Source of the DNA: Xenopus tropicalis
Taxonomy: Eukaryota > Chordata > Amphibia > Anura > Pipidae
NCBI RefSeq assembly: GCF_000004195.4
Contig: NC_030685.2
Span: 58,156,048-58,220,047 of the forward strand
Reading direction: 5' to 3'
DNA length: 64,000 nucleotides
Shown: positions 46,465 to 58,830 of the stretch, one piece after another
How the letters are laid out: every line of letters begins with the position of its first letter
How positions within the stretch are numbered: the first letter of the stretch is position 1
Notes under the pieces: model-generated
Seen by the model: the letters and a program-made list of their open reading frames with translations, nothing else
Databases searched by the model: none
Told to the model about the DNA's origin: nothing
Position numbers and translations under genes: made by a program

Positions 46465-46760
46465 GTAAATTTCAGTAAATGCATTAAAGTCAATGGCCAT
46501 TTTTCACCAGACATCTTTCAAGTGCCTAATGCATGGGGTTTCTTGCATTTTTTGCACGTCAAATGCATTGGAGTTGATACACCATTTACTTCATGCTAAA
46601 TTCATTAAAGCCAATTAGTGTTTTTCCTTACACCAAATGCATTAGAGTCAATGCTTTTTTTCTTAATGCCAAATTCATTAAAGTCAGTGGGTTTTTACTT
46701 CTGTTCTTCTCTTGCACCAAATGCATTGGAGTCAATGAACATTTTCCCAGAGTGAAATAG
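46465..46760. repeat. Degenerate tandem blocks (AAATGCATTGGAGTCAATG type)
   Basis: At least six spaced versions of AAATGCATT(A/G)(A/G)AGTCAATG occur, separated by T-rich spacers of 30-50 bp. The same motif appears twice in 43305-43415, so the block is probably the internal array of a decayed element of that group. Confidence 0.6.
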
Positions 46761-49700
46761 CTGTTTTTTTTTCCTGGTGAAAATGTCCGCCACCCGTGAA
46801 TGTCGCAATGTATCTGGCAAATATTGTGCTTATTGTTATATTTTCTTTCATTATGCAGTCATTAGATGCCCTTAAATCTAACCTCTGGCCATAAATATTA
46901 ATATTACAGTCAGTAAGGGGCCCTTAAATACCTAGAAATCAAGTTGTATAGGGTTATGCAATAATTAACACTAAGTTAACCTAGGTGCAGTAACCTATAG
47001 CAACCAATCAGAAGGTAGCATTTATTGGTCACTAATTTTTAAAGCAAACATCGCAGTGGGCGCTACAGGTTACTGCTCCCGGGCAAACATAGTGCCTTTA
47101 GTTACATAAGGGAGTTGGAATCTTCAGTGTAATGCAAGGTACACTGCAATAAACTTGTCCGGCCTATGAAGTTGCATAGTTACAGGATTCCACAAAACCA
47201 ACTTTATCCTTTATATGTACCTGTTCTTGCAATGTTCTCAATATACCCAAAGTTATTTTAGAATATAAGCTTGTCGTTGTCTTTTCTATTAGTTCTATTA
47301 ATATGTCAGAACCTCTGTTCCCCCAGACTTCAAGAAGACTGATTAATTCCTCCTCTGAGGCAGAAGCCTTCACATCAATAATTATAGTCCCTCGTAAATA
47401 AACCTTTCAGTGCTGTTTGCATAATAAATCATCCCAAATTATTACATTTCCCTTTTTTTAATGCACATATATTAGTAGAGCTGTATATGAATATGTTGGT
47501 TGGGGGATTACTTTCACTGTTAAAGCCTATAAGGATCTTTCATTATGTCTCTCTGCCACTATTTAAAACTTGACTTCACCCTACTGTACTTATACCTTCT
47601 AGGCCACTAGTTTAGCCACATTGTTTGCCCAGTAGCCAAGAAAGGTCAGGGCCCATAGGTTTTCCAGAGAACGTGATAGATTCCTGTGATTAGTGCGCTG
47701 TGTTGGGCAGTGGATTAGGGAAACAATTAACTACTGGCTCACAGATAATACATGATTCCCAGCAGATGTAGTAAGGAGTAGAATCCAGGTATACTAGGTG
47801 GTAACTGCGATATTAATTACAATATAAAAAAAACAGATATCACCTTAATACATGAGTCAGAGGGATACAACCAATACAGCCACACAGCCAAAAGCAAGGG
47901 AAAGTCACAGACACAGAAGGAAAGATACACACTTTGTAGTACACTGTATTATCAAAAAAATAGCCCATAGCCTTGCAGGTCCCTGCCTGGCACAAAAGGT
48001 GGGCTTTGGTTTTTTCTGTGGTTTATGATACACAATTTACTTATTGATATCTTTTTCAATGTGCATCTGTGCTTCTGTAACTGAGATAGGACAACAGCCA
48101 TCAAAAGACTTTGGAGTTTGATGGTTTAAAGACATTTTTTGCTTGGTCTGAGTCTCCAGAAATATTTGTTTTACTTCCCACTGTGTGTTTCTGTAATGCA
48201 ACTATCCGACCACTATTCTTATAAATCCCCTATAGAGCTTCAAATCACACTGCACAGCAATCTTCCTATTTTATAAAGCAGGAGGCCTTGACAGAATGAT
48301 TCATTTTATGGGTCATCAAAAAAGTAGCACAGCTGACAAGGTAAAGTAAAATCCATAGAAGGGGAGTTTGGGAACACAGGGGTTTTAACCATGACAAAGT
48401 GAAGGGCAATTGGCTAGGATTGCTCCTGCGACATTTATGACAATGTTTAACCAGGGATTGTAAAATCTACAAATGTGAAATTCAGGAACCAGAGTTCTAG
48501 GCTCTGTAGAGTCTATGGGTCAGAGTCTAGTAAAGTGGTTCCATTAAAAATAGACCTGGCCAAGGTAAAGAGGTTAATGGGGGTTACAAACAGCTGCTGG
48601 CTACTGCATGGTGCAATGTAATAAAAAGTAAAAAGTTTGCCTGGTGTAATACATTATAGTAACCAGTCAGATATTTGTTTTTAAACAGCTAGCCAACTAA
48701 TGCGACATGCTAAATGGCTGGTACAGGTTTAAAGTTCAATCTCTGCAACGTTTATCCACTAACTAGTTGCAACTGATATTTATATATGTATTGAAGTTTT
48801 TTGGGTTGATTGAATTTTGTCAGTCAATAACCACAAAACTGCCTTTTAAGGTTAAATGTCCTGAGCCCCTATGGTCTATACTGTTCCTGGGTGGGAATAA
48901 GACTGTGGAGGAATAGTATTAGGGGCCTGTATTACTGCAACCTAAAGCCCTTGAGATGTTGCTGAACTCCAGCTCCTAGAACCCTTAGGTAACATGTTTG
49001 GCCTATATAACAGAGTGGGTCTGGAAAACCCCTTTCATGCAGTACATGCAATTGAAGGAATCACTGGAACTAAGGGTCCTTGGAAATGTCTTGAAGCCTT
49101 GGGGCAATATGCGGCCCTGTAAAAGAATTTCCACTGTATACAATATCTGTTTTTAATATCTATTTTTTTGTGTAACCAGGAATTGAATATAATCTGCCCT
49201 GCAGCCTTGTGATTAATCAGATTATCGGGCCGCTACATGGAAAAAGTTTGACAGCACAATAATTACAAACACTTAAACCCTGGATGCACAGGCCTTTGCC
49301 TGCTCGGGTTGTGTGTCACAGTGTGCCGAGTGCTGACCTTTCCCTGTGACAGGGAAACACATTACACGTGTAGGCCAGGTTTAATTAACATCCTTACCAG
49401 TAACATGTGGCCTGCCTCGCCATTCTTCTCCCTCTCCTTCATAACGGGCACAATGAGCGCCGGCTGCAAACGCTGGGCAGCATTCTTTCTTCTGCAACTA
49501 ATGAAGCCATTCAAACTTGCTCTCTTTTATTGATTTCCCACATTATTACATTTCCCTTAAAGACTTTTTTTTCATTTAAAAATGGAAAGTTTGTAGACCA
49601 GAAACGATTTGATATCTGCTCCGACCACACAGACATAAAAGTTTACAATGCAGATCTCAGCTGGTTAACTAGAGAAATCGTAAGGTGTTCTATTCATGGC

Positions 49701-50532
49701 GACGGGATGCTAAGGGAAGCGCATTAGAACTTGATGTGTCTGTGTCTTCTCTATGTCACAAAAACTCATGGAAAGGACAGTGTTGGAGAGAGCCTATTAC
49801 TTGCTTTTAATTAAGCATGGTAAATTCTATGCGGCATAGCCAGTCAAAGAGGAGACAATGACACCTGCTTGAACCCCCCTCCACCCACTTGAACTCCCCC
49901 CTCCTCAGTTAACATTACACTTCTCGATCCAGCCCCCCCCCTTACTTGCTCAAGTAGACCTTTAAGTCAGCACTGTCTGTCTAAGGCTGTAGCCCCATCA
50001 CTATTACTGTGCACCCTTGGCATGTTCCTACTAGCAGCAGGGTGCCAGAATGTAGATAGATCCTCCCTAACTGAATCAGAGAGTCATATGTTTTTATTAC
50101 TACTTTTATTAATTGCTATTCAAGCCTTTTGTTAATGTACAGAAGAGGAGAGTTACATTTATAAGCAACAGTTGCTATCTAGAGGTTACATTTTCGTTTG
50201 GTTCCCTAGGAAACCTGCTTGATTGGCATCTTTCCTGAGATGTTACAAGTAAAAGACACACAAGGACTTGTTTACTAACACAGTTGGAATGTGCAACAAC
50301 AGACACCATGCTTTTTTTTTTTACCACAGTGCAATGATATTTCCCAGAATTCCAGGGTTATTGCAGGTACCCACTCCTTTGCTTCGCAAATCAGTTGCAA
50401 ATCATTTGGGTGCAGAGGTGCAGTATGCATAGGGAGCACTGGGGTTGCCTACATGCCTAACCATGCCTTTAATGAATATATTGTTGCCAAATGCAGGTAG
50501 AGCTGTATTCATAGGAATATTGCAGGCCCTTT
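46761..50532. other. No gene seen
   Basis: Stretches such as 46950-47080 and 48600-48720 (AGTAACC..AGCAACCAATCAGA type) look like fragments of a common dispersed repeat. The segment 49280-49740 is more GC-balanced and could be conserved non-coding DNA, but this cannot be judged from one sequence. Confidence 0.4.
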
Positions 50533-50690
50533 AGGGCAGGGGTACACAGGGAGATTAGTCACCCAGCGGCAAATCTTCGTTGTCATGGGTGACTAATCTC
50601 CCCGCAATGCCATCCCACCGGCTAGAATGTAAATCGCTGGTGGGATGGCATACGTGCGCTGCAATGTCCCGCAGTCGCCCGAAGTTGTCT
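50533..50690. mobile_element. Old half copy of the 8404-8742 palindromic MITE
   Basis: One arm is recognisable (GGTACACAGGGAGATTAGTC, GTGACTAATCTCCCCGC, ATGCCATCCCACCGGC), with many mismatches. The second arm is absent. Confidence 0.8.
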
Positions 50691-52950
50691 TGAGAGGAAT
50701 ATAAACTTAAGCAGTACATTTCAAAACAATGACAATTTTACCGAACCAACTGAAATACTACATTAATTGTAAACCATAAGAAATATTGTTTATTTGAAGC
50801 GATTTTGCCTTCCTTTGAATATTTGTAACAATTTTCTGCTTAGAACTCATTGTACAGAATAAAATCCTGTTTGATGAATGCATGTATTATCTGTCCTCCT
50901 GAAATGTTTGATCTTCTCTTTCTCTCTCTTTCTCTGTCGCTTCCTTGACTAAAGGAAAGGGACAAAGAGAGAAAGTATTGCTATTCCCCTTTACATCATC
51001 TGTTGTATTAAAGCAAAAGGACACAAAATTTACAGGAGCGTAACCATACAGGGAACAACAGCGACAGGACCCAGGCTGCAATCATCTCTCTCTGATTAAT
51101 ACTCCCTTCTGCACACTAACATTAGCTCTGTTGCTATATATTGTCTGGTGAGCTTCCAAACACTATTAAGCCACAGGAACAATGAATAGTCATTGGCAAG
51201 GTCTCACTGTTTACTGCATTTGGAAATAATATGTGTTCTGTAATATCAGCGGGCCGGGCATAGCCCAACATTCTCCCTTCATCTAGTCCATGTAAAGTAG
51301 GAAGATTTCCCCCAAAAACTACAGTACTTTGTCTCCTGCTATGGCTGAATATATACATTTACAGATGCGGAAAAACACCATGAGATGCTTGAAGCTAAAG
51401 CGGAAATCTTCTAAACTGGACTCCCAGAATAGTTTAATGATGTCAAGGCAACTAAACCGTGACATCATCATCAATAGAAGGGAGATCCAAAATCTTGGGC
51501 TGTGAAGAAGGGGGCAAGCAAAAGAGCAGGGGTACACCAAAACTATTCTTAGTATCCAGTTGAACCAAGTCGCAACCCTTACATTTACACACATAGATTA
51601 TTATACATTAAATTTGAATATATGAGTAAGGATGTAAATACAGGTCAATATTAGTCCAAATCTTTAGAGGTGATTTCCATATTTGACCAAACCCCAGAAT
51701 TGTGCAGTTGGTGCATACTCACAAGAAGTCAAGGTGGCAGGGGATAATTTACCCTTGTACCCAACAGATATTAAAATCTCTTCTACCAGGGCAGAAAATT
51801 GCAATTGCCCCTTGATGGAGACAAATAAAAACACACTGCAGATATCTCATTTTTAATTAATTTCTAAAGAACATGTACAGCTTATATATAGGAGATAAAG
51901 TGATGTTTATTTCATCCTGTGTTTTGCTTCACGTTTTTGTACAATAAAAGGTAACCTCAGTGCACTGTAGAATTGCTGTGGTTTAAGAGCTTGCTTATAG
52001 CAACAGGGAAAGATTCTGTTCATGTAATTGTTATAATGATTGGCTTAGGGACTGGCAAGCAGATTAGTCCTTATCACATTCCTTGGCCGGTCAATAGCAC
52101 TCACATTTAAGAAGGCTCCAGCCTCACGTAGTGTGCTCTGCGCTATTTGAATAATGAATGAAACACATTGTCTCTCATCTGCTCAAGGGAATTTGGTTCC
52201 ATGTCTTGTGTGTATTGTTAAACATGCTGTAAAACAAGGGTATGTGCAACATCATTTCTTGTTAGGGACTGATCTCTAGCCATTAACATTGAGCAGTAGT
52301 GCTGTACGATGCAGAGTGAAGATCAAGCTTATTAATGCATTGTATCATTTTATTAGTTCCGTCTTGGCAGAATATGCCTGGTGATGGAATGATAAATGGC
52401 TAATTGGAATATTAAAGGGAGATTCAGCTCCAAGGATTGCTGCAAAGAAAAGATACTGCATTAGGAAAGTGTCCGATAGGATTGGGTACATTATACTTCA
52501 TTTCTAGTAAGCAAAAATGAAATCATGATGCAGATATAAAGGAGCTTTCATGAGAACCTTAACTGCTGGGTTTAGACACAAGCACTAACAAGCAGTGCAG
52601 GCAACTGACACATTACTCCGCAGAGCAAGGATCAGAAACCTCTGGCTTTTCAGCTGTACCTGAATTAACTACCAGAATCACCCATTAGCTCTTTGTTGCA
52701 TTGAGGTAATAGAAGCCTTAGTTCAGCAACAGCAGAAAAGATGCTGATTTGAGACAGCCTTATTCTAACAAACTCAGCCATTTATGTGATGGCAAAGTAA
52801 TAGATCCATGAAAAAATCTAATGTTTTGCTTAAAATGAGAGTAATGTTAATGTATCACATAACAATGAGCCAGTAGAGTGGATTCCTCTTGCATTTGCAA
52901 CTAGGTTGTAAATGCCTACTTTGGAGGGCTAGTAGCACAAAGTTTAAGTC
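50691..52950. other. No gene seen
   Basis: A CTTTCTCTCTCT tract lies at 50915-50935. No exon or repeat family recognised. Confidence 0.5.
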
Positions 52951-52953
52951 TAA

Positions 52954-53121
52954 GGGCTCTGGCACATGGGGAGATTAGTCGCCCGCGACAAAACTCCCTG
53001 TTCGCGGGCGACTAATCTCCCCGAGTTGCCTACCCCTGCCATCCCACCGGCGAACATGTAAGTCGCCGGTGGGATGGCAGACGCGGCGGCGCGATTTCAG
53101 GAAATCGCCGAAAAAGACTCG
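52954..53121. mobile_element. Half copy of the palindromic MITE ending exactly at the dyad
   Basis: The segment matches the left arm of 8404-8573 closely. It starts after TAA (52951-52953) and stops at AAAAAGACTCG, the exact centre of symmetry of the full element. It then passes into unrelated AT-rich sequence. Confidence 0.88.
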
Positions 53122-53182
53122 TTTACATTTACATTTCCCTTTAAAGAGATACAACACTTTATCCCCATGTAGATTTCTTAAA

Positions 53183-53505
53183 TAGTGATGACCAAATATT
53201 TTTCGCCAGACATGGATTCGCAGCAAATTTGCACATTTTGCAATTGATGTATTGTTTCACAAAAACTTCTGTGAAAATTCGCCATGAAAAAATTCCCTGT
53301 GTGGAAATTTTTTTGCGGCAAATTGGGCACGGTTGTGTCAAAAAAAGGCACGGTTGCATCAAATTGGGCGCGGTTGTGTCAAAATTTGTGCGCGGTCACT
53401 GCAAAATTGTGTGGGGGACAAAAAAAAGACAGGACTGACAAAAAAATTGTGCGCTAAATGCGTTCCGTGAATTTTTGTGAATTTTCTTTTTTTAGCTCAT
53501 CACTA
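53183..53505. mobile_element. hAT-type MITE, second copy
   Basis: It starts TAGTGATGACCAAAT and ends AGCTCATCACTA. The flanks TTCTTAAA (53175-53182) and TTCTTAGA (53506-53513) match at 7 of 8 positions, as expected for an ageing 8-bp duplication. The interior has tandem blocks (GGCACGGTTGTGTCAAAA type). Confidence 0.88.
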
Positions 53506-53513
53506 TTCTTAGA

Positions 53514-54675
53514 TGAAAATTTTGATCAAGTGTTTCCATAATTCACTCCATCTCCTCACAAAAGCCCTTCTGTATAAGAAGGGCTGGGCAGCAACAAAAG
53601 GTAGGGGTGATGCTCATACTAGCAAAGTGGCCAATGGAAAAGCCCTTCCCCCACAAAATAAGAAAAAAGGCAGGAGAAGTGAGCATGCACAACTCCCCTT
53701 AGTTTAATCAGCACAGATAGAATATAAATGTCACTTGCACTAAGCATTTATGAACTCCATACTTTACTCTTCTAATCCCATCATACATTGCAATATCAAG
53801 TAGTAAAGCATGCTGGGAGCTGTAGTCAGCAACACCAGAGGAGTAGTCTTGAATCAGTATTGCTCAGTAACACCGTCCCCCAACTCTCCAGGGCCAGCAG
53901 CCCCATTAAAATGCTAAACAAACCTACAGTGTGAATCCCACCTGCTCTGTGCGAGCCCGGCTCCATGTTCTTTGCAAGTGAAGCTGGAAGCTTTAAACGC
54001 AGTTTAAAAAAAAAAAAAAAGCAAATTATTTGTCCCCCTTAAAATGAGCCTTTTATGTTTGGAGGAATTCCCAGCTCTGCCTTCTGCACATAGGTGCTTG
54101 TATTGTTCATACTCCACTAGACATTGTATTATTTCATAAGCAACCTCATTAGTGAATGGGAGTCATTTTGCTTAACTGAAAATATTTTGCTAAAGGCAAA
54201 AAGTGGGAAGGCAAAATTACATTTTTATTAGGGCTCATTTACAGCCACAAGTGCAGCAAGCAAAGTGCAATGGAAGGCAATCATCATGTTTTCTTTCCAC
54301 AATTCAGTCCCAGAATTCCAGTGTTATTGCAGATGCAAATGACCAATTCTCTTGGCACAAAAATGGATGCAACTGTGTGTGTGTGTGCTCTGTTGCAAAT
54401 TTGGTGCAATTGCGCTATACTGCCTGGCCTCATTTCTGTTCTGTGTGCAAGTGACGTTTGCCCTATTCTTTCAGTGCAACTGAAATGCAGCAATTGACGT
54501 AGGACTCTGAGAGAACCCTGGATCTAATGCCTGGCCCAGAGGTGGCAGTAGCGCCACTGTTTCCCTGTATCAATAGGCACAACAGCTCTTGATCCAGAAC
54601 TAAAGGCAGGAAGGACTAAGCACGACTATAGGGGGAGCAAGGAGTGTGTTTTGATGCAATTATTTTTAATTAGTG
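53514..54675. other. No gene seen
   Basis: AGCCCTTCTGTATAAGAAGGGCT at about 53563-53585 is a 9-bp-stem hairpin. An A-run lies at 54006-54020. No gene recognised. Confidence 0.5.
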
Positions 54676-54943
54676 ATGAGCAAATTTTTTCACCAGGCAT
54701 GGATTCGCAGGGAATTTGCGCATTTCGCCATTGGCGAATTGTTTAGTGAAACTTCTGAGAAAATTTGCCACAGAAAAATTCATTGTGCATCAAAAAGTTG
54801 CGGTCACGTCAAATTGGGCACGGTTGTGTAAAAAAGCATGCAACAAAAAAGATGCATGCAACCAAAAAGTTGTGCGACAAGCGCATTTCGCAAGTTTTTC
54901 ACCATTTATGGCGAGGCAACACTGGACAGATTCACTGATCACT
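54676..54943. mobile_element. hAT-type MITE, third copy
   Basis: The element begins TAGTGATGAGCAAATTTTTT and ends near GATTCACTGATCACTA. The flanking 8-mers agree at 6 of 8 positions, so the duplication is only suggestive. The interior (CCATTGGCGAATTG, GGTCACGTCAAATTGGGC) is shared with the copies at 13786 and 53183. Confidence 0.8.
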
Positions 54944-56374
54944 ATTTGTCATGAAAGTTTTTTCTTTCGTGCAACTGACTGCTACTAAAGTGCAACTTGC
55001 CTACTGTGCTTGCGGATACAGTAAGTGCTATGGTGTGTTTAGCTCTGCAGTGGCTCATACATTGCCCTACCTTGTTAGAAAAGCTTCTTGTCACTATAGT
55101 ACAACTGGTCTACTTGGGAAAAAAAGACAAAACAGACCACATAGTGGAATTCTAGCACAGATGTTCTAAAACTATCATCAAGGGAAAAACAGCTCATTTC
55201 GCCACATAACTGTATTGGGCAAAAAAGTTTGCTAATCCCTAATCCTCAATTACAGCCTGAGTAAATACTAGAATTCTTTGTAGGCTGCAGCTAATTTTAG
55301 CTGTATAAATGCCAAGGTTCATAAATTGTTCTTAAGACAAGGCAATTGATCTTTTTGATTTTCTGTTCAGTACAGATAAGAGAATCCAGCAGTACTGGGT
55401 TAGTAAGTTTTTCCATTGCTAAGGTGCTAGAATGGTGATCTGAGAGACTAGGCCACTACACATAAGGTATGAGGTGCGCATCCCAGAGTAAAGCACACAA
55501 AGGGTTAAACCTCATGTATCTTTGATACATTCTTCTATCCCTCCACTGTGTGTTTTCCCAGATAACTCAAACAAAACAATCCTGACATCGACATGGTCTG
55601 ATGGACTTGAAGGACAATTGACTGAGAATTGAGATTGAAAAGCGCAATTCTGATAAAGCTGCAAACTAAAAGCACATGGAACAACCCTCTTGATGTACGT
55701 TCTCAAATAAGATCAGATTGGATTTCTATTAGCTTTTCCCCCTTAATCTTCGCTGACTATCCAGTCAGGGGGGACTTTGCGTGTTTTTATGAGGTCACCG
55801 CTGCAGAACTGATTGAAACCAAGATATGAGTCAGTAGGGCATTGTTGGGTTATTCCATCGGAAAATGTTGAGTTTTTTTATTTTATTAATCAGGAATACT
55901 AACATATTCTTAGCAGGTTCTTTGTGCACAACCATGAAATGTTGGTGTTTATAATGCTGCACTGGAAGGCAGATGATCAAAATGCTGCACAACTATTGGA
56001 TCCATCAAGTTTAGGGCCATTTTTGTCTTTTCCATCACCTGGACGTTTGCTATATGGGCTGCTCTTACATGCTCTCTTCCTGTTTGGCTGCTTCCCCTGA
56101 GAATTCAGAAACTGCCAAAACCTTGCAGGAGCCCCATTATGTTTTCTGGCCACTTGGGGCACTTTAAGTACAACCAGCATTAAAATACCTTAGAAATGAA
56201 CTGCTGGAACAGATACAGTGAATCAGTGAATGCTGCCATTTTTACTCTCTCTATTCCCTCTCTATTCCCTCTCTATTCAGAGTCCTTGGAACCTATTCTT
56301 TCTCTATTCAGAGTCCTTGGGATCTGAGGTTTATTGAATATGGCTTTCTGTAATCTGTAATTAGTTTTCTAAAA
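54944..56374. other. No gene seen
   Basis: Intron-like DNA before the spag16 exon; only the tandem repeat at 56245-56330 stands out. Confidence 0.5.
56245..56330. repeat. Tandem CTCTCTATTCC repeats
   Basis: Three short units (CTCTCTATTCC) are followed by a longer duplication that contains CTCTATTCAGAGTCCTTGG twice. Confidence 0.88.
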
Positions 56375-56590
56375 ATAATGTAGGGTTTAAATAAACCCAA
56401 TATGATTGTTTTTACACCATTATGAATTCTTGCTGTTTATTTACAATCAAGTGCAAGCTATTATGTTTGTTTAATTATTACAGAGAACAATGGAAATCAT
56501 CTTTAGAAATTAGAATTATATCCTTAAAATTGAGTCTGGGAGATGGACTTCCATTATTCAGAGCTGTATGGATAACAGATCCCATACATA
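56375..56590. mobile_element. MITE of the TATGGGATC family, partial copy
   Basis: The right half is seen (AAATAAACCCAATATGATTG, TTGAGTCTGGGAGATGGAC, ATAACAGATCCCATAC). The left half is missing. Confidence 0.75.
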
Positions 56591-57164
56591 CATATACTGT
56601 ATATCATATAGGTGTTTATGTGGCACAGACATAACTAGTAGCCCCCATTAGTCCAGTCTATAACTTAAAAAAAAAAGATAGGACTTATGAAAAATATGTA
56701 TCTTGTACTAAATAATCTGGATATGTTTTGTCTTTACTGGTAACATTTAACCCTTAATAATGAAGCACAAACTCATTTACTATCATGAAGTCAATCTGAA
56801 GGGGTTAACATATATCAAACCATTGCTTTAAAACCAAATTTGATCATTTATAACTACCTCAATTGCTAATTATTTAGAATGGGTTAAAGAATGGGTTAAA
56901 CGTAGTAGTTGAGCCCTAAAGTATTTTTGCTTCCAAGGGTTAATTGCACCAAACAGGTAAAAGCTGTCCTTGGCTAGGATTTATGAGTTTATTTGCTGGC
57001 TTGGACAAGGCATCTTATTTAAATTGATTTACCACGATTGCATTGAAGTTATTTCCAATAAAAGCATTAATTCAGTGCACATCATCAGCGGAGCAATCAT
57101 TATTCCCAGCAGCAGCAGCAGCCTCAGCACGAAGCTCACCTCTCCGCTCTCCTTCTCTCCGCAG

Positions 57165-57340
57165 GTCAGTCGGTTTCCCTCGCTAGCAATGACGGCTCAG
57201 TCAAGCTGTTGGCTCTTCCATCCGGGCAGCTGGAGAGCTTGGACGGACATGAGGATGACGTTCAGTGTGTAATATTCAGCCACAATGGGGATTACTTGAT
57301 CTCTGGGGGCTCCGACGGTACAGTCCGAATCTGGTCCTGA
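57165..57340 (+). CDS. spag16: Terminal coding exon of a WD40 protein, probably SPAG16 (PF20)
   Basis: This exon encodes the last WD40 blades of a beta-propeller and ends the protein. The first two bases (GT) finish a split codon, then 57 codons run to TGA at 57338-57340. Visible WD40 features are SNDGSVKLLALPSG (one strand set), the GH dipeptide in LDGHEDDVQCVIFS, and the closing GGSDGTVRIWS. The acceptor is convincing: a pyrimidine-rich tract at about 57136-57162 followed by GCAG at 57161-57164. From knowledge of the family, SPAG16/PF20 proteins end in a GHE...VVFS...GGSDGTVR.WS tail, and this exon aligns with it without gaps. SPAG16 is a central-apparatus protein of motile 9+2 axonemes and its gene is very large, fitting an intron of more than 57 kb. 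No upstream spag16 exon was recognised here. Another WD40 gene is possible but less likely. Confidence 0.72.
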
Positions 57341-57440
57341 AGAAGACCCGTATGAAGTAGTTTGCGCCCAGAAAGCAACAAAATTAATTTCATGGAACGA
57401 ATATTTCTTGAGCCTGAATAAATATTTTGCAGTTGGAGTG
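57341..57440 (+). promoter_or_regulatory. spag16: Short 3' UTR with poly(A) signal of the spag16 exon
   Basis: A canonical AATAAA lies at 57417-57422, 77 nt after the stop codon, and is followed by a T/G-rich stretch (57436-57465) suitable as a downstream element. This predicts a 3' UTR of about 100 nt. The cleavage site itself was not determined. Confidence 0.6.
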
Positions 57441-58319
57441 GCCTGTGCTTTATTTTAATATATGTATCCATTACAGCAATTAAGTGCAGCATTCTCTGAC
57501 ACCTTTCCATGCTTTACTACACGTTGTATTGCAATTGCCGCACCTTAACGCTATCATAACGCGAGTGATGCTTTTAGCAATGATATCACAGATTGGAGGA
57601 TGATTATGGATGAACTAAGTCTGGAAACTGGGCGTTCCTATGGTATCAAAGAGGAATTCTCAGCATCTTCTCCTTAGTCCCCAGAGGTATACTAAGCCCT
57701 TAAACAGTATTTAAACCATATCAGTAAAGTGCCGGCGGCTTCAGTAAATACTCTGACCTTGGAATAGCATAATAATAAACGCTGGGTAATGAATTCTCCA
57801 CGGCCTTTCGTGTAGCCAAAATGCAGGCTCTGGCTCTAAGGGCTTTTCATATTCAAGGGCAAATGTTTCTGTCGGTATACCCACTTGCAGAGCAAAGCAC
57901 TAAAATAATACATTTACATTGGTGACTAAAATGGCAATAGGGGTCAATGGCTCATGAACTATTAATAGATCATTGAAAAAAACTGCACAAATAATTTTAT
58001 GTACTACCTGAATTTAGAGCAGGGCTCTAAAATGTCGGTTCTATACATCAGTGTGTATAAGTTCCGGACCTATTTACTATGGCCTGTTTAAACTGACGCT
58101 ATAAACAAGTGAGTGTTGTAAATAAGGTCTAACTTGGGACACTCAAGCTGCTGTTCAATTCAAAATCCCAGCATCCCCAGCGACCTTTATCTACTAGTGG
58201 ATGATGCCAGCAGTAGTTGAGTGGATACTAGTTAAGCACCGTCACTATTATAGCCAACGTTACACAAATAGTTAACTGAGGGGAAGGGGGAAGAGTCTGC
58301 CCCAGCCCACGTTAGGAGA
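57441..58319. other. Downstream of spag16; no gene seen
   Basis: Past the poly(A) signal, frames are short and no repeat was recognised. Confidence 0.5.
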
Positions 58320-58830
58320 TCCTGTTCTTCATTCCATCAGCAGTCTCCCCTAAACGCCTCTCTTTTGCTGGGGGCTGGAGCAGTGCTGCGTCCTGCCGTG
58401 CAGTGGAGGGAACGTTGCGCTGCTGCTGTAGTTGTGAGTCGCTGTTGCAGGGGCGCTGTGTGCCATTGTGCTGTGCGACTCTCCCTGGGAACAGCTCGGA
58501 GCCGCTGTCCGTGGTGCTGAACGCAGTTGGTGCCGCGTCTCGATGGGCAGCGCTCAGTGCGACTGAGATCAGTTCTTTGCGGAGCTCCGAGGCGCTGTCT
58601 GTGGTGCTGAACAGCCTGTGGCATAAGGCGCATTGCTGCTGTCCGTGGTGCGGAATAGAGAGCACTATGTCCGTGGTGCTACAGGCAAGCGCTGTGTAGA
58701 TGAACAGCATTGATGTGTCCAAGGAGCATCAGATCTCCTCTTGCTGGTGAAGCTAGTTCGGAACTAACCATTCTGGGGAGTTATTTGCCCCTTCTTATTA
58801 TCATCTCCATGTGGTGCTGAACTGACTATG
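58320..58830. repeat. CpG-richer block with dispersed GTCCGTGGTGCT repeats
   Basis: The motif CTGTCCGTGGTGCTGAAC or a close variant recurs at about 58505, 58595, 58639, 58667 and 58808 at irregular spacing. CpG is more frequent than in the surrounding DNA. Open frames on both strands are up to 136 codons with no recognised domain. It may be an old repeat, or a first exon or promoter of the next gene. No TATA box or known coding start was identified. Confidence 0.45.

Larger units (their letters stand above)
1..57164 (+). other. spag16: Probable last intron (3' part) of spag16
   Basis: The spag16 terminal exon on the plus strand needs an upstream donor, and no preceding WD40 exon was recognised anywhere to its left. 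The stretch is therefore best read as intron. It is AT-rich and packed with repeats, which are listed separately. Small enhancers or non-coding RNA exons cannot be excluded by eye. Confidence 0.55.

Noticed and set aside
58312..58722. Minus-strand frame of 136 codons in the CpG-richer block
   Set aside because: Frames are open on both strands over the same repeat-bearing block and show no domain.
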